64,000 nucleotides of DNA from SHVZ01 sp041906305. Its GTDB lineage: Bacteria > Pseudomonadota > Alphaproteobacteria > SHVZ01. Positions 36,195 through 44,197 of the stretch are shown here, piece after piece; position 1 is the stretch's first letter; every line of letters begins with the position of its first letter. The position numbers and the translations under genes were made by a program. The notes beneath the pieces were generated by a model that did no database searches, was not told the origin of the DNA, and saw only the letters and a program-made list of their open reading frames with translations. The stretch is from the NCBI GenBank assembly GCA_041906305.1, contig JAYRJL010000001.1, positions 930,001 to 994,000 of the forward strand, in the 5' to 3' direction.

Positions 36195-36226
36195 TGCGAT
36201 CTAGAACACCTGGGCGCGGTAGAAGG

Positions 36227-37042
36227 TTACTGCTGCGCCTGAACCTGCTGCACTTCCACCGCGACCGCAAGGGTCTCCGCGGCGCCGCCGCGCCGGACGC
36301 CGCGGACAGGCGCTGCGTCCGCGTAGTCGAGACCGGCCGCGACCCGCACGTAGGCGGTGGTCGGCGAGATGCCGTTGGCGGCGTCCAAGCCGACCCATCC
36401 AAGCCGCTCGACCCTGACCTCGGCCCAGGCGTGGCTGGCCTCGGCGGGAGCCGTCAGGGCACCATCCCAGAGATAGCCGCTGATGTAGCGTGCCGGATAT
36501 CCGAGACGGCGCGCGGCCGAGATCAGCACATGCGCATGGTCCTGGCAGACGCCGCGGCCTCGGGCGAGCGCCTCGGCTGCCGATGTGACGACCGACGTCG
36601 ATCCGATCTCGTAGGCGACGCGGGCGCGGACGTCGAGCATCAGGCGGTGCAGGCGCTCGACCGGATCGGCGACGCGTTCATGCGCCAGGGCCAGCGACTC
36701 GATGCCGGCATCGGCGGCGGTGGCCTCGGTGCTTCGGAGGAAGTAGAGCGGCGGCAGCGGATCGGCCGCGCCTGCGACGATGCCGTTCGTGTCGGTGGTC
36801 TCGATCTCGCCGGACGCGACGATGGCGGACTCATCGTGGCGTCGGCCCAGGGTCGCCAGATGGCAGCGATTGCCGTACCCGTCCTCGAACCCTGCCAGCA
36901 TCCGGCCCCCGCCGTCGGTCACGCGCCAGGAGAGGACGCGCTGGCCTTCATGGTCGCGCGGCGTCAGCCGGACGACCTGCGCGGCATAGTCGACCGGACC
37001 GTCGTAGCGATAGCGGGTCTCGTGGCGGATGCGGATGCGCAT
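36227..37042 (-). CDS. Transglutaminase-like cysteine protease family protein (Anbu cluster)
   Basis: A 271-residue protein. The N-terminal beta domain starts MRIRIRHETRYRYDGPVDYAAQVVRLTPRDHEGQ, and the transglutaminase/papain-like core has the triad: Cys in ALARGRGVCQDHAHVLISAARRLGYPARYISGY, His in EASHAWAEVRVE and Asp in GWVGLDAANG. It is probably a cytoplasmic peptidase or amide-processing enzyme. It lies 2 bp after the alpha-E gene and 32 bp before Anbu. In the known context this protein is proposed to act in peptide modification together with the ATP-grasp ligase. Confidence 0.9.
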   Translation of the reverse strand: MRIRIRHETRYRYDGPVDYAAQVVRLTPRDHEGQRVLSWRVTDGGGRMLAGFEDGYGNRCHLATLGRRHDESAIVASGEIETTDTNGIVAGAADPLPPLYFLRSTEATAADAGIESLALAHERVADPVERLHRLMLDVRARVAYEIGSTSVVTSAAEALARGRGVCQDHAHVLISAARRLGYPARYISGYLWDGALTAPAEASHAWAEVRVERLGWVGLDAANGISPTTAYVRVAAGLDYADAAPVRGVRRGGAAETLAVAVEVQQVQAQQ

Positions 37043-37044
37043 GG

Positions 37045-37986
37045 CTAGAAGAGATAGTGCCGCCCGATCTCGCCGCCGAGAACCGCATTGGTGTCGATGA
37101 ACTCGGTCAGGAATTCGTGGAGCCCGGACTGGAAGATCGCATCGATCTTGCCGAAACGAAGCCTGGCCTCGACCTCGCCGGCGAGACGATGGCACTCGCC
37201 GCGCGTGCCGTAGGCCTGGCCGAGCACCTCGAGCTGGCGGGCGATCTCGCCAAGACAGCTCATCAGCGAGCGCGGCATCTCCGGCCTGAGGATCAGGAGC
37301 TCGGCGACCAGCCAGGGCTTGATCCGGTCGCGATAGACCCAGTGGTACGAGCGGAGCGCCGAGACCGAGCGCAGGATCGCGGTCCACTGGTAGTAGTCGA
37401 TGGAGCCGCCCACAGTCTCGGCCTTCGGCAGCAGCACGTGGTACTTCACGTCAAGGATGCGGGCAGTGTTGTCGGCGCGCTCGACGAAGGTGCCGAGGCG
37501 CGTGAACCAGTAGGCGTCGCTCCGGAGCATGGTGGCCCCGGCAGCGCCGCCGAACAGCAGGGAGCGCTCCTTCACGCGTTCCAGAAAGCGGCCGACGCGT
37601 CCCGGCACGAAATCGTCGCGGGTCAGCTTCCGCGTCTCGAGCCAGGTGCCGTTCACTGCCTCCCACATGTCGGCGGTCAGGGCGGTGCGGACGGCGCGCC
37701 CGTTCCGCCGCGCCGTTTCCAGGCAGGAGAGGATCGAGGAGGGATTGTCGGAGTCACGCGCGAGGTGATCGATGACGGTCTCGGCCGACGCGCGATCGTG
37801 CTTGGCATAGAAGCTCCGCTCGCAGCCGGCGGCGACGATCGCGGAGTGCCATTCGTCGGGCCCGTCGGCCGGGCCGTGCGGCAGGCTCGACATGCGCATG
37901 GCGACGTCGAGGAGGCGAGCGACATTCTCCGCGCGCTCGATGTAGCGCGCGAGCCAGAACAGGTTTTCGGCGGTCCGGCTCAGCAT
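37045..37986 (-). CDS. Alpha-E domain protein (DUF403)
   Basis: A 313-residue all-helical protein beginning MLSRTAENLFWLARYIERAENVARLLDVAMRM, the diagnostic alpha-E opening, with SDAYWFTRLGTFVERADNTARILDVKYHVLLP as the internal repeat of the same motif. It has no recognised catalytic residues; it is always found with circularly permuted ATP-grasp proteins and transglutaminase-like proteins and may be a scaffold or substrate-binding partner. The start at 37984-37986 is 5 bp from the ATP-grasp stop. Confidence 0.9.
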   Translation of the reverse strand: MLSRTAENLFWLARYIERAENVARLLDVAMRMSSLPHGPADGPDEWHSAIVAAGCERSFYAKHDRASAETVIDHLARDSDNPSSILSCLETARRNGRAVRTALTADMWEAVNGTWLETRKLTRDDFVPGRVGRFLERVKERSLLFGGAAGATMLRSDAYWFTRLGTFVERADNTARILDVKYHVLLPKAETVGGSIDYYQWTAILRSVSALRSYHWVYRDRIKPWLVAELLILRPEMPRSLMSCLGEIARQLEVLGQAYGTRGECHRLAGEVEARLRFGKIDAIFQSGLHEFLTEFIDTNAVLGGEIGRHYLF

Positions 37987-37991
37987 GGCGT

Positions 37992-39455
37992 CTATCGATC
38001 CAGCACCCAGGTGTCCTTGGTGCCGCCGCCCTGGCTCGAGTTCACCACCAGCGATCCCTCTCGCAAGGCGACGCGGGTGAGGCCGCCGGGCACGATCCTG
38101 ATCTCGCGCCCCGACAGCACGAACGGCCGCAGGTCGACGTGCCGCGGGGCGATGCCGTTGTCGACGAAGGTCGGACACGTGGATAGGCTGAGCGTCGGCT
38201 GCGCGATATAGCTGTCGGGCCGGGCCTTGATCTTCTCGGCGAACGCGTCGCGTTCGGCCTTGGTCGCATGCGGCCCGACCAGCATGCCGTATCCGCCCGA
38301 GCCGTGAACGTCCTTGACCACGAGCTCGTGAAGGCGGTCGAGCACATGGGCGCGCTCGTCGGCCTCCGAGCAGCGGAAGGTCGGCACGTTCTTCAGGATC
38401 GGTTCTTCACCCAGGAAGAAGCGCACCATCTCGGGCACGTAGGTATAGACCGCCTTGTCGTCGGCGATGCCGGCACCGACCGCGTTGGCGAGTGTGACAT
38501 TGCCGGCGCGATAGGCCGCCATCAGGCCGGGAACGCCGAGTGCCGAATCCGGACGGAAGGCCAAGGGATCCAGAAAGTCATCGTCGATGCGTCGATAGAT
38601 CACGTCGACCCGCTGGCGGCCCCGCGTGGTGCGCATGTAGACGACGAGATCCTCGACCATGAGGTCGACGCCCTCGACCAGCTCGACGCCCATCTCGTCG
38701 GCGAGGAACGAGTGCTCGTAGTAGGCGCTGTTGAAGGCCCCCGGCGTCAGCAGCACGACGGTCGGATTGTCGGACGCCGCCGGCGGCGCCACAGAACGGA
38801 GCGTGTCGAGCAGCTCCTCGGGATAGTGCGAGACCGGGCGGATGCGGTGACGGCGGATCAGGTCCGGAAACAGCCGCATCGTCGCCTCGCGGTTCTCCAG
38901 CATGTAGGAGACCCCTGACGGCGTGCGGCAGTTGTCCTCCAGCACGTAGAACTCTTCCGGTCCGACCCGCACCATGTCGATGCCGGCGATATGCGTATAG
39001 ACGCCGGCCGGGACCTTGAGGCCCACCATTCCGGCGGCGAAGCCCGGATTGTGGAGGACGAGCGCGGGCGGGATCCTGCCCGCGCGGATGAATTCCTGAG
39101 GTCCGTAGACGTCGGCGATGAAGGCGTTGAGGGCGCGGACGCGCTGGACCAGGCCGCGCTCGAGCACCGTCCATTCGCCGGCGTCAAGGATGCGCGGGAT
39201 GATGTCGAACGGGATCAGCCGCTCGGGATCGCCGCCTTCGGTGTAGACGGCGAAGGTGATGCCGGTGCGCCTGAAGATGAGCTCCGCTTCGTCGAGCTTG
39301 GCGGCCAGGGTCTCCTTCGAAGTCTCGGCCAGCCATGTCGCGATGCTGGCATAGGCCGGTCGGGGAGCCGCTGCCGCTCCCATCTCGTCGAAGGCGGATG
39401 TCACCGCCGGTGCTCCCTGCAGTTGCCGATCGGCGCTGGTCTCAGCAAGCGACAT
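37992..39455 (-). CDS. Circularly permuted type 2 ATP-grasp protein
   Basis: A 487-residue protein of the DUF404/DUF407 class. GLVQRVRALNAFIADVYGPQEFIRAGRIPPALVLHNPGF, VRVGPEEFYVLEDNCRTPSGVSYMLENREATMRLFP, and VVKDVHGSGGYGMLVGP are the conserved ATP-grasp segments; the metal-binding ENR and Asn residues are present. Members are thought to ligate amino acids or make peptide tags. It is the first gene of the Anbu cluster. The first 30 residues, from a start 10 codons upstream of GAPAVTSAFDEM, are variable, so the exact start is open. Confidence 0.9.
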   Translation of the reverse strand: MSLAETSADRQLQGAPAVTSAFDEMGAAAAPRPAYASIATWLAETSKETLAAKLDEAELIFRRTGITFAVYTEGGDPERLIPFDIIPRILDAGEWTVLERGLVQRVRALNAFIADVYGPQEFIRAGRIPPALVLHNPGFAAGMVGLKVPAGVYTHIAGIDMVRVGPEEFYVLEDNCRTPSGVSYMLENREATMRLFPDLIRRHRIRPVSHYPEELLDTLRSVAPPAASDNPTVVLLTPGAFNSAYYEHSFLADEMGVELVEGVDLMVEDLVVYMRTTRGRQRVDVIYRRIDDDFLDPLAFRPDSALGVPGLMAAYRAGNVTLANAVGAGIADDKAVYTYVPEMVRFFLGEEPILKNVPTFRCSEADERAHVLDRLHELVVKDVHGSGGYGMLVGPHATKAERDAFAEKIKARPDSYIAQPTLSLSTCPTFVDNGIAPRHVDLRPFVLSGREIRIVPGGLTRVALREGSLVVNSSQGGGTKDTWVLDR

Positions 39456-39607
39456 GCCATGGGTTTCCTCCCCGAACGGAACGCGGCGCGGCCAGCCGCC
39501 GCGCCGGTTCGTTGCCTCTCGGGAGGTCAGAGGCTGATGACGCGGACGGCAAATGCCGGCGAAATGATCGCCCGGCCGCCGCCCGATCGCAACTCGACCT
39601 TCGAAGG

Positions 39608-40165
39608 TCAGGCCTTCTTGAGCCGCTTGCTCCAGGCAACCAGCTCGGCCATCAGGTCCTTGATCAGGCCTTTCGTCGCCTCGTCGGTGAGGTTGCCGGC
39701 CGCGTCGAACTTGGCCGCGGCGCCGCCGATGAACACCTCCGGCTTGTTGACGAAGCGCATGTTGAGGAAGATGCCCATCTGACGGAGATGATATTGGGCG
39801 CGCGAAGTGCCGAGGATGCCTCCGGAAGCCCCCATGATCGCAACCGCCTTGTCATTGAACGGCTGCTCGGGCGGGCGAGAGGCCCAGTCGATCGCGTTCT
39901 TGAGCACGCCCGAGATCGAGTAGTTGTACTCCGGCGTCGCCAAGACGAGGCCGTCGGCCTGGGCGATCTTCTCGCGCAGCTTCTGCACCGGCTCGGGAAA
40001 ACCCTGCGCCTTCACGTCCTCGTTGTAGAGCGGAAAGCCAGAGATATCGAAGATCTCGAGGCTGGTGCCGGCCGGGACCAGTCCGGCGGCCGCCTTGAGG
40101 GCCATTGTGTTGAACGAGCCCTTGCGCAGGCTCCCCGATATGCCGAGGAGGCGGATGTCGGCCAT
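39608..40165 (-). CDS. NADPH-dependent FMN reductase family protein
   Basis: A 185-residue flavodoxin-fold protein. LLGISGSLRKGSFNTMALKAA is the FMN phosphate loop, and LVLATPEYNYSISGVLKNAIDWASRPP is the YNxxxPGxLKNxxDW-like region of chromate/quinone reductases. It would reduce quinones, azo dyes or metals with NAD(P)H in the cytoplasm. It is not tightly linked to a neighbour: 96 bp separate it from the peptidase M19 gene upstream, and 152 bp from the ATP-grasp gene downstream. Confidence 0.92.
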   Translation of the reverse strand: MADIRLLGISGSLRKGSFNTMALKAAAGLVPAGTSLEIFDISGFPLYNEDVKAQGFPEPVQKLREKIAQADGLVLATPEYNYSISGVLKNAIDWASRPPEQPFNDKAVAIMGASGGILGTSRAQYHLRQMGIFLNMRFVNKPEVFIGGAAAKFDAAGNLTDEATKGLIKDLMAELVAWSKRLKKA

Positions 40166-40261
40166 GTGCGTCGCTTTCCTGTTTGGTCGCCCGGCGAACG
40201 CCGGATCGCGCGATTGTTCCCGGCAGCCTCCCCGGGTTCAACCATATTGTAAGTGTGGTTG

Positions 40262-41350
40262 CTACGAATTGCTCGCGCTCGCGGCGAAGACGCGAGCGTA
40301 GTTGCCGCCGAGCAGCTTCAGCACCTCGTCGTCGTGGAAGCCGCGCGCCTGCAGTGCCGCGGCGAGGTCGGGAAGCTGCCGGTAGCTGGAGAAGGTTGGA
40401 GGCGCGGTGAGCCCGCCCATGTCGGTGCCGATGCCGACATGATCGATGCCTGTCGTGTCCACCATGCGGGCCATGCCGGCGGCGAATGCAGCGATGTCTG
40501 GGAAGATGCTGGACGGCGGCCAGATGCCGATCACGCCGCCGGTGCCGGCGACGACGCGTGCATGATCGGGAGAGATCAGCCTGCTGTTCGGCAGCGGGCG
40601 GTTGGCGAGCGAGGTGTGCGAGATCACCAGGGGCTTGGTCGTGATCGAGGCGGCGCGCTTGACCAGATCGAACGGGCCGTGCGCGACATCGACGACAATG
40701 CCGAGCCGGTTGCAGGCGCGGATCGCCTCGGCGCCGAAGTCGGTGAGGCCGCCATGCATGTGCGGCTGGGTCTGGATGTCGCCGAGCTCGTTGATGCGGT
40801 AGTGCGTGAGCTGCAGGTGGCGGAGGCGGTGGACGCGATAGGCCTCGTCGAGCCGGTCGATCCGGCCTTCGAGGAAGTCGGAGCCCTCGGCGGCAATGAT
40901 GACGGAAGGTCCCGCTGCTGGTGCGGCCTTCAATGTCGCCGCGTCGGTGACCACGCCGAGCTTCTGGTCGGCGACGAGCGCCGCGAGCCGGGCGAAAGAG
41001 AGGCGACTCCATTGGTAGAGCTCGCCCGGCGCCGGATCGCGCATCGCCCGGATGCGTCGCTCCGGCGTCAGCTCGAGCGTCGGCGTGTCGGCCACCATCG
41101 CCAGGCAGATGACCGACATGCCGCCGTCGTGCATCGGTGCTGCGACCGGCGTGAAGGGCTTCCCTTCCGGCACGTTGGTCCGGCCGATGGCGCGGCCGGC
41201 ATGGGAGTGGATGTCGATGGTCAGGCCGCTGGCGAGGAGCCGGCGCGCGGCCTCGCGTTCGTTCGTCTGCGCTTCGGCCGGCGAGACGCCAAGGCAAAGA
41301 AGAGAGGCAGCCTTCAGCACCGACCGCCGGCTGAAGGCTGCGTTCCTCAC
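40262..41350 (-). CDS. Tat-exported membrane dipeptidase (peptidase M19) family protein
   Basis: A 362-residue protein starting at GTG (41348-41350), which overlaps the stop of the redoxin gene by 4 nt. The N-terminus RNAAFSRRSVLKAASLLCLGVSPAEAQ is a twin-arginine signal, so the folded enzyme is exported. TIDIHSHAG (metal HxH-like), AAEGSDFLEG (bridging Glu), GIVVDVAHGPFDL, VISHTSLANRPLPNSRLIS and VGIGTDMGG are the renal-dipeptidase zinc motifs. It would cleave dipeptides or related amides in the periplasm. Coupling to the candidate selenoprotein suggests a joint role. Confidence 0.9.
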   Translation of the reverse strand: MRNAAFSRRSVLKAASLLCLGVSPAEAQTNEREAARRLLASGLTIDIHSHAGRAIGRTNVPEGKPFTPVAAPMHDGGMSVICLAMVADTPTLELTPERRIRAMRDPAPGELYQWSRLSFARLAALVADQKLGVVTDAATLKAAPAAGPSVIIAAEGSDFLEGRIDRLDEAYRVHRLRHLQLTHYRINELGDIQTQPHMHGGLTDFGAEAIRACNRLGIVVDVAHGPFDLVKRAASITTKPLVISHTSLANRPLPNSRLISPDHARVVAGTGGVIGIWPPSSIFPDIAAFAAGMARMVDTTGIDHVGIGTDMGGLTAPPTFSSYRQLPDLAAALQARGFHDDEVLKLLGGNYARVFAASASNS

Positions 41351-42441
41351 GGCATGCCCGGCATGTCGATCTTGCCGTAGTAGCGCTTGTCGCCGAGCGT
41401 ATCGACCCGCGCCCAGAAGTCGGGGTTGGGCTGGCCCTTGAGCTTCAAGTCGCCCATCTGGCGCCAGATGTTCCAGGAGTCCGGATGCAGCCGGCTCGCT
41501 TCCGCGAGCGCCGCCTCGGCCTCCTCGATCTTCCCGGCGTTGTGCAGGTGCTGGCCGAGCCGGAACCAGCAATGACCGAGCGCCACGTCCTCCGACTGCG
41601 GACGGACATGGGCGCGGGCGGCCTTCTCATCGAAGGCGTACCGGCTCCTCGTACTGTTCTTCACCCAGTCGCGAAGCGCGTTCATGTAGTGCGCGCGCAT
41701 GGTTTCACGCATGACCTTGCCTTCTTCGGGCAGCTGTTTGGTCTGGCGATCCATCTTCCGGAAATAGTCGCCGCTGCCGGCGACCTCCGTCGGGCGAATG
41801 ATCTTGCCGGCCTCGTCGATCCATACCGCTTCCGGCACGTTGACCATGTTGTAGAGGTCGGCCAGCCTATGATCGGCGTCGATCACCGAGACGTAGGTCG
41901 ACTTCGCCGCATCGATCCACGGCTTCGCCGCCTCGGCGCCGCGACTGTCCATCGCGACCGCGAACACCATGAAGCCGTAGTCCTTGAGCTCGTCGTACAG
42001 TTGCTGCCACACGGGCAAGTCAAAACGACAGCCTCACCAGGACGCCCAGGTCGAAAGGAAGATCTTCTTGCCGCGGTGGTCGATGAGCCGGTGGATGCGG
42101 CCGTCGAGATCCGGCAGCGCTACGTCCGGCGCCTCCAGGTTCTCGAGTGCGCTCGTGCGGATCTGCGCCGAGGTGCCGAGCGACCACACGCTCTTGTCGC
42201 GGCTGGCGACGATCGGCTGGCCGGCGTGCCGGAACAGCCGCGCCGCGTCGACCTCGCCGCCGCGCGTGAACTCGGCCTCTCGGCCAGCCGGCAGCGGCAC
42301 GCAGATCTCGTCGCGGCAGAAGCCTTCCGGCTTCAGCTCCCATCCGGTCGCCTCGTCGAGCGCAGCCGGAGAGAGCCAGAGGCTTTCCCCATCGCTCCGG
42401 CCCGCTTCGAAGCGGCCGCGTTCGGTCAGCAGCGTCGCCAT
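41347..42441 (-). CDS. Candidate selenoprotein: redoxin/TlpA-like protein with in-frame TGA at the redox site
   Basis: One continuous frame of 364 codons with a single internal TGA at 42034-42036 (codon 136). The sequence around it reads KKIFLSTWASW-(TGA)-GCRFDLPVWQQLYDEL, where thioredoxin-fold redoxins have WAxWC; the TGA replaces the first redox cysteine and Cys138 is its partner. Residues 1-100 form a leading domain; 100-225 the redoxin fold (APDVALPDLDGRIHRLIDHRGKK, then FMVFAVAMDSRG, VPEAVWIDEAGKIIRPTEVAG); 290-345 a TPR-like hairpin (ALGHCWFRLGQHLHNAGKIEEAEAALAEASRLHPDSW). Similarity continues on both sides without frame change, unlike a frameshift. Alternatives are a nonsense mutation of TGC/TGT or a sequencing error. 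No sec genes are in the window. It lies between a serine hydrolase (19 bp) and a dipeptidase (4 nt overlap). Confidence 0.72.
41992..42036 (-). promoter_or_regulatory. Candidate bacterial SECIS hairpin after the redoxin TGA
   Basis: Directly 3' of the TGA the mRNA can form a layered hairpin: outer stem GUCGU (42029-42025) with ACGAC (41996-41992), a middle UUG/CAA pairing (42023-42021 with 42003-42001), and an inner stem UUGCC (42018-42014) with GGCAG (42008-42004), closing the loop CGUGU. The loop begins 20 nt after the TGA and has G in its second position followed by U, as bacterial SECIS elements need; bulged bases lie on the 5' side. The fold is by eye. Confidence 0.55.
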
Positions 42442-42460
42442 GCGTCCTGTCTCCTTCCTT

Positions 42461-43453
42461 CTACCAGCTGCGGCCGAGCCTGGCCGCGAGCACGAGGTCG
42501 ATCAGCGGCGCGAACTGATGCGTCTTCACCTCGCGCCCCTTGATGTCGGTATCGACGCGATGGACCAGGACGATGTCGTGTTTCGGGATCACGATCATCT
42601 TGTGGCCGCCGGCGCCGCGCGCGGAGTAGCTGCCGTCCGGCAGGATCACGCCTGGGATGTGGATGCCCGCCCGCGCGACCCACCACATGTACCCGTAGGC
42701 GCCGGCATTGCCCGCCTCCGAGATCGGTGCAGTGCTTTCCTTAACCCACCGACGCGGAATGATCTGCTTGTCGCCCCAGCGGCCTTCACGCAGGAACAGC
42801 AGGCCGAAGCGCGCCATGTCGCGGCTCGACATGCGGAACGGATATGCCGGGTGGGTGGTCTCGTTGTTGCCGACATACTCTCCGTCCTTCCGCTCGTCGT
42901 CGTAGCGGAAGTCCTGCATGCCGATCGGCTTCGCGATCAGGTCGCGGAAATCCTCGAACAGCGAGCGACCGATCAGCTTCTCGTAGATCGTCCCGAGAAC
43001 GTTGAAATCCCAGTTGTTGTAGCACCAGAACGTGCCCGGCGCGTGGCTGTGGCGCAGCTCCTTGATCGAGCGCATCCACGGGCTCTCGTAGACCGAGGGA
43101 TGATAGATGCCGGATCGTGCCGAGAGCAGGTCGACGAGGCTCGTTGCCTTCTCGCGGCCGGACAGGCCTTCCTTGTCGTCGATGCCTAGTTCGGCCAGCG
43201 TCAGGCCGCGGCTGATGCGGCCGGCCTCGATCTGGATGCCGTAAAGCGCGGAGAGGAAGCTCTTGCGGATCGAGTGGCACATGTAGCGCCGCTCGATGTC
43301 GCCCCAGCTTGCCGCGATACGGCCGCCCTCGATCACCAACACGGCCGCGGACTGGATAGACGCGGCCGAGGCCCAGGCTTCCTCCAGGATCTTCGCATCC
43401 CAGCCTGTGTCGATGCGCTGCCAGTCGGCGGAAGGCAAAGCGGTATCTGGCAT
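42461..43453 (-). CDS. Serine hydrolase of the beta-lactamase (class C-like) family
   Basis: A 330-residue protein. The SxxK motif is CHSIRKSFLSALYG, and YNNWDFNVLGTIYEKLIG gives the YxN motif, so the penicillin-binding/esterase active site is present. GHKMIVIPKHDIVLVHRVD corresponds to the KTG-like strand region. No signal peptide is evident after the chosen start at 43451-43453 (GGAG upstream), suggesting a cytoplasmic esterase or amidase. It is the first of three tightly spaced genes, followed by the redoxin and dipeptidase genes. Confidence 0.88.
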   Translation of the reverse strand: MPDTALPSADWQRIDTGWDAKILEEAWASAASIQSAAVLVIEGGRIAASWGDIERRYMCHSIRKSFLSALYGIQIEAGRISRGLTLAELGIDDKEGLSGREKATSLVDLLSARSGIYHPSVYESPWMRSIKELRHSHAPGTFWCYNNWDFNVLGTIYEKLIGRSLFEDFRDLIAKPIGMQDFRYDDERKDGEYVGNNETTHPAYPFRMSSRDMARFGLLFLREGRWGDKQIIPRRWVKESTAPISEAGNAGAYGYMWWVARAGIHIPGVILPDGSYSARGAGGHKMIVIPKHDIVLVHRVDTDIKGREVKTHQFAPLIDLVLAARLGRSW

Positions 43454-43521
43454 GGCGGACTCCGGGAAGCAGGAAGGATACGCATCATGCCGCGCGCGGA
43501 CGGTGGCCGTCATCCCCGCCG

Positions 43522-44111
43522 TCAGGCGTTCAGGGGTTCTTCGCGAGGTCGGCGCCAGGTGCCCGGAACATTGCCGACGAGGAAGCGGGCGATCCGTCCA
43601 TCGCGACCGGCCAGCGGCAGGATGAGCCGGGTCCAGGACGAAGTCGCCACGTCGATCGGCGGCTGATTGTGCGTCGCCAGCGGTTCCGGCCGCGCGAGCA
43701 CGCGCGATAGCAGGCGATGTAGAAGATCGGGATGGTCGAGAAGACCTTGAGGTCCGAGGTCCGCTGGCCGGTGTAGTCGCGCTTGGCGTGGCGTGCGATT
43801 TCCGTACCGTAGAGCCGGTAGCGGTAGTCCCAGCCGTCCTCGAGCACGTCGAGAATCATCAGGTAGCCCAGAGCGCCCTTGAGCTCGATCGGGTCGACGG
43901 CATCGATCGAGGGCAGCCCGCCGGCCGCTCGCTTCGACAGCCACCATCTGGACAGGATCTCGAGTGGCGCTTCTCCGAGGGTACCGGCCTCTGGATTCCA
44001 GCGAAATGTCGGCGGCTGGATGTCCTGGGCGGCGAAATAGTCGGAGATCGATCCAGCGTCGCCGCTCAGTACGGCTTTGGTGAAGCTGTCGATCAAGGCA
44101 CGGTCGGTCAT
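43522..44111 (-). pseudogene. PAS_5-type protein interrupted by a one-base frameshift
   Basis: The gene starts at the ATG 44111 and reads MTDRALIDSFTKAVLSGDAGSISDYF... through a PAS_5 core (GALGYLMILDVLEDGWDYRYRLYGTEIARHAKRDYTGQRTSD) to FYIACYR, then becomes Arg/Ser-rich nonsense. The proper continuation (VLARPEPLATHNQPPIDVATSSWTRLILPLAGRDGRIARFLVGNVPG) is in the next frame. Adding one base near 43700-43706, in the alternating GCGCGC run, restores a 196-residue protein. This may be a real inactivating deletion or an assembly error in a GC-rich repeat. It is related in family to the gene at 34888. Confidence 0.75.
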
Positions 44112-44197
44112 GGTCGTGCATTGGAGGCTCGTCGGCGCCGGTTGTCCACCGGGACCGTTTCATCCTACCGTGCCGGCCCTTGAGCGAAGGGACACGA

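Noticed and set aside
42034..42036. Plain frameshift or simple end of the redoxin gene
   Set aside because: The downstream frame is the same frame and remains redoxin-like, so a frameshift is excluded; a real stop would cut the protein at the active site. A point nonsense mutation remains possible and is listed under the finding.
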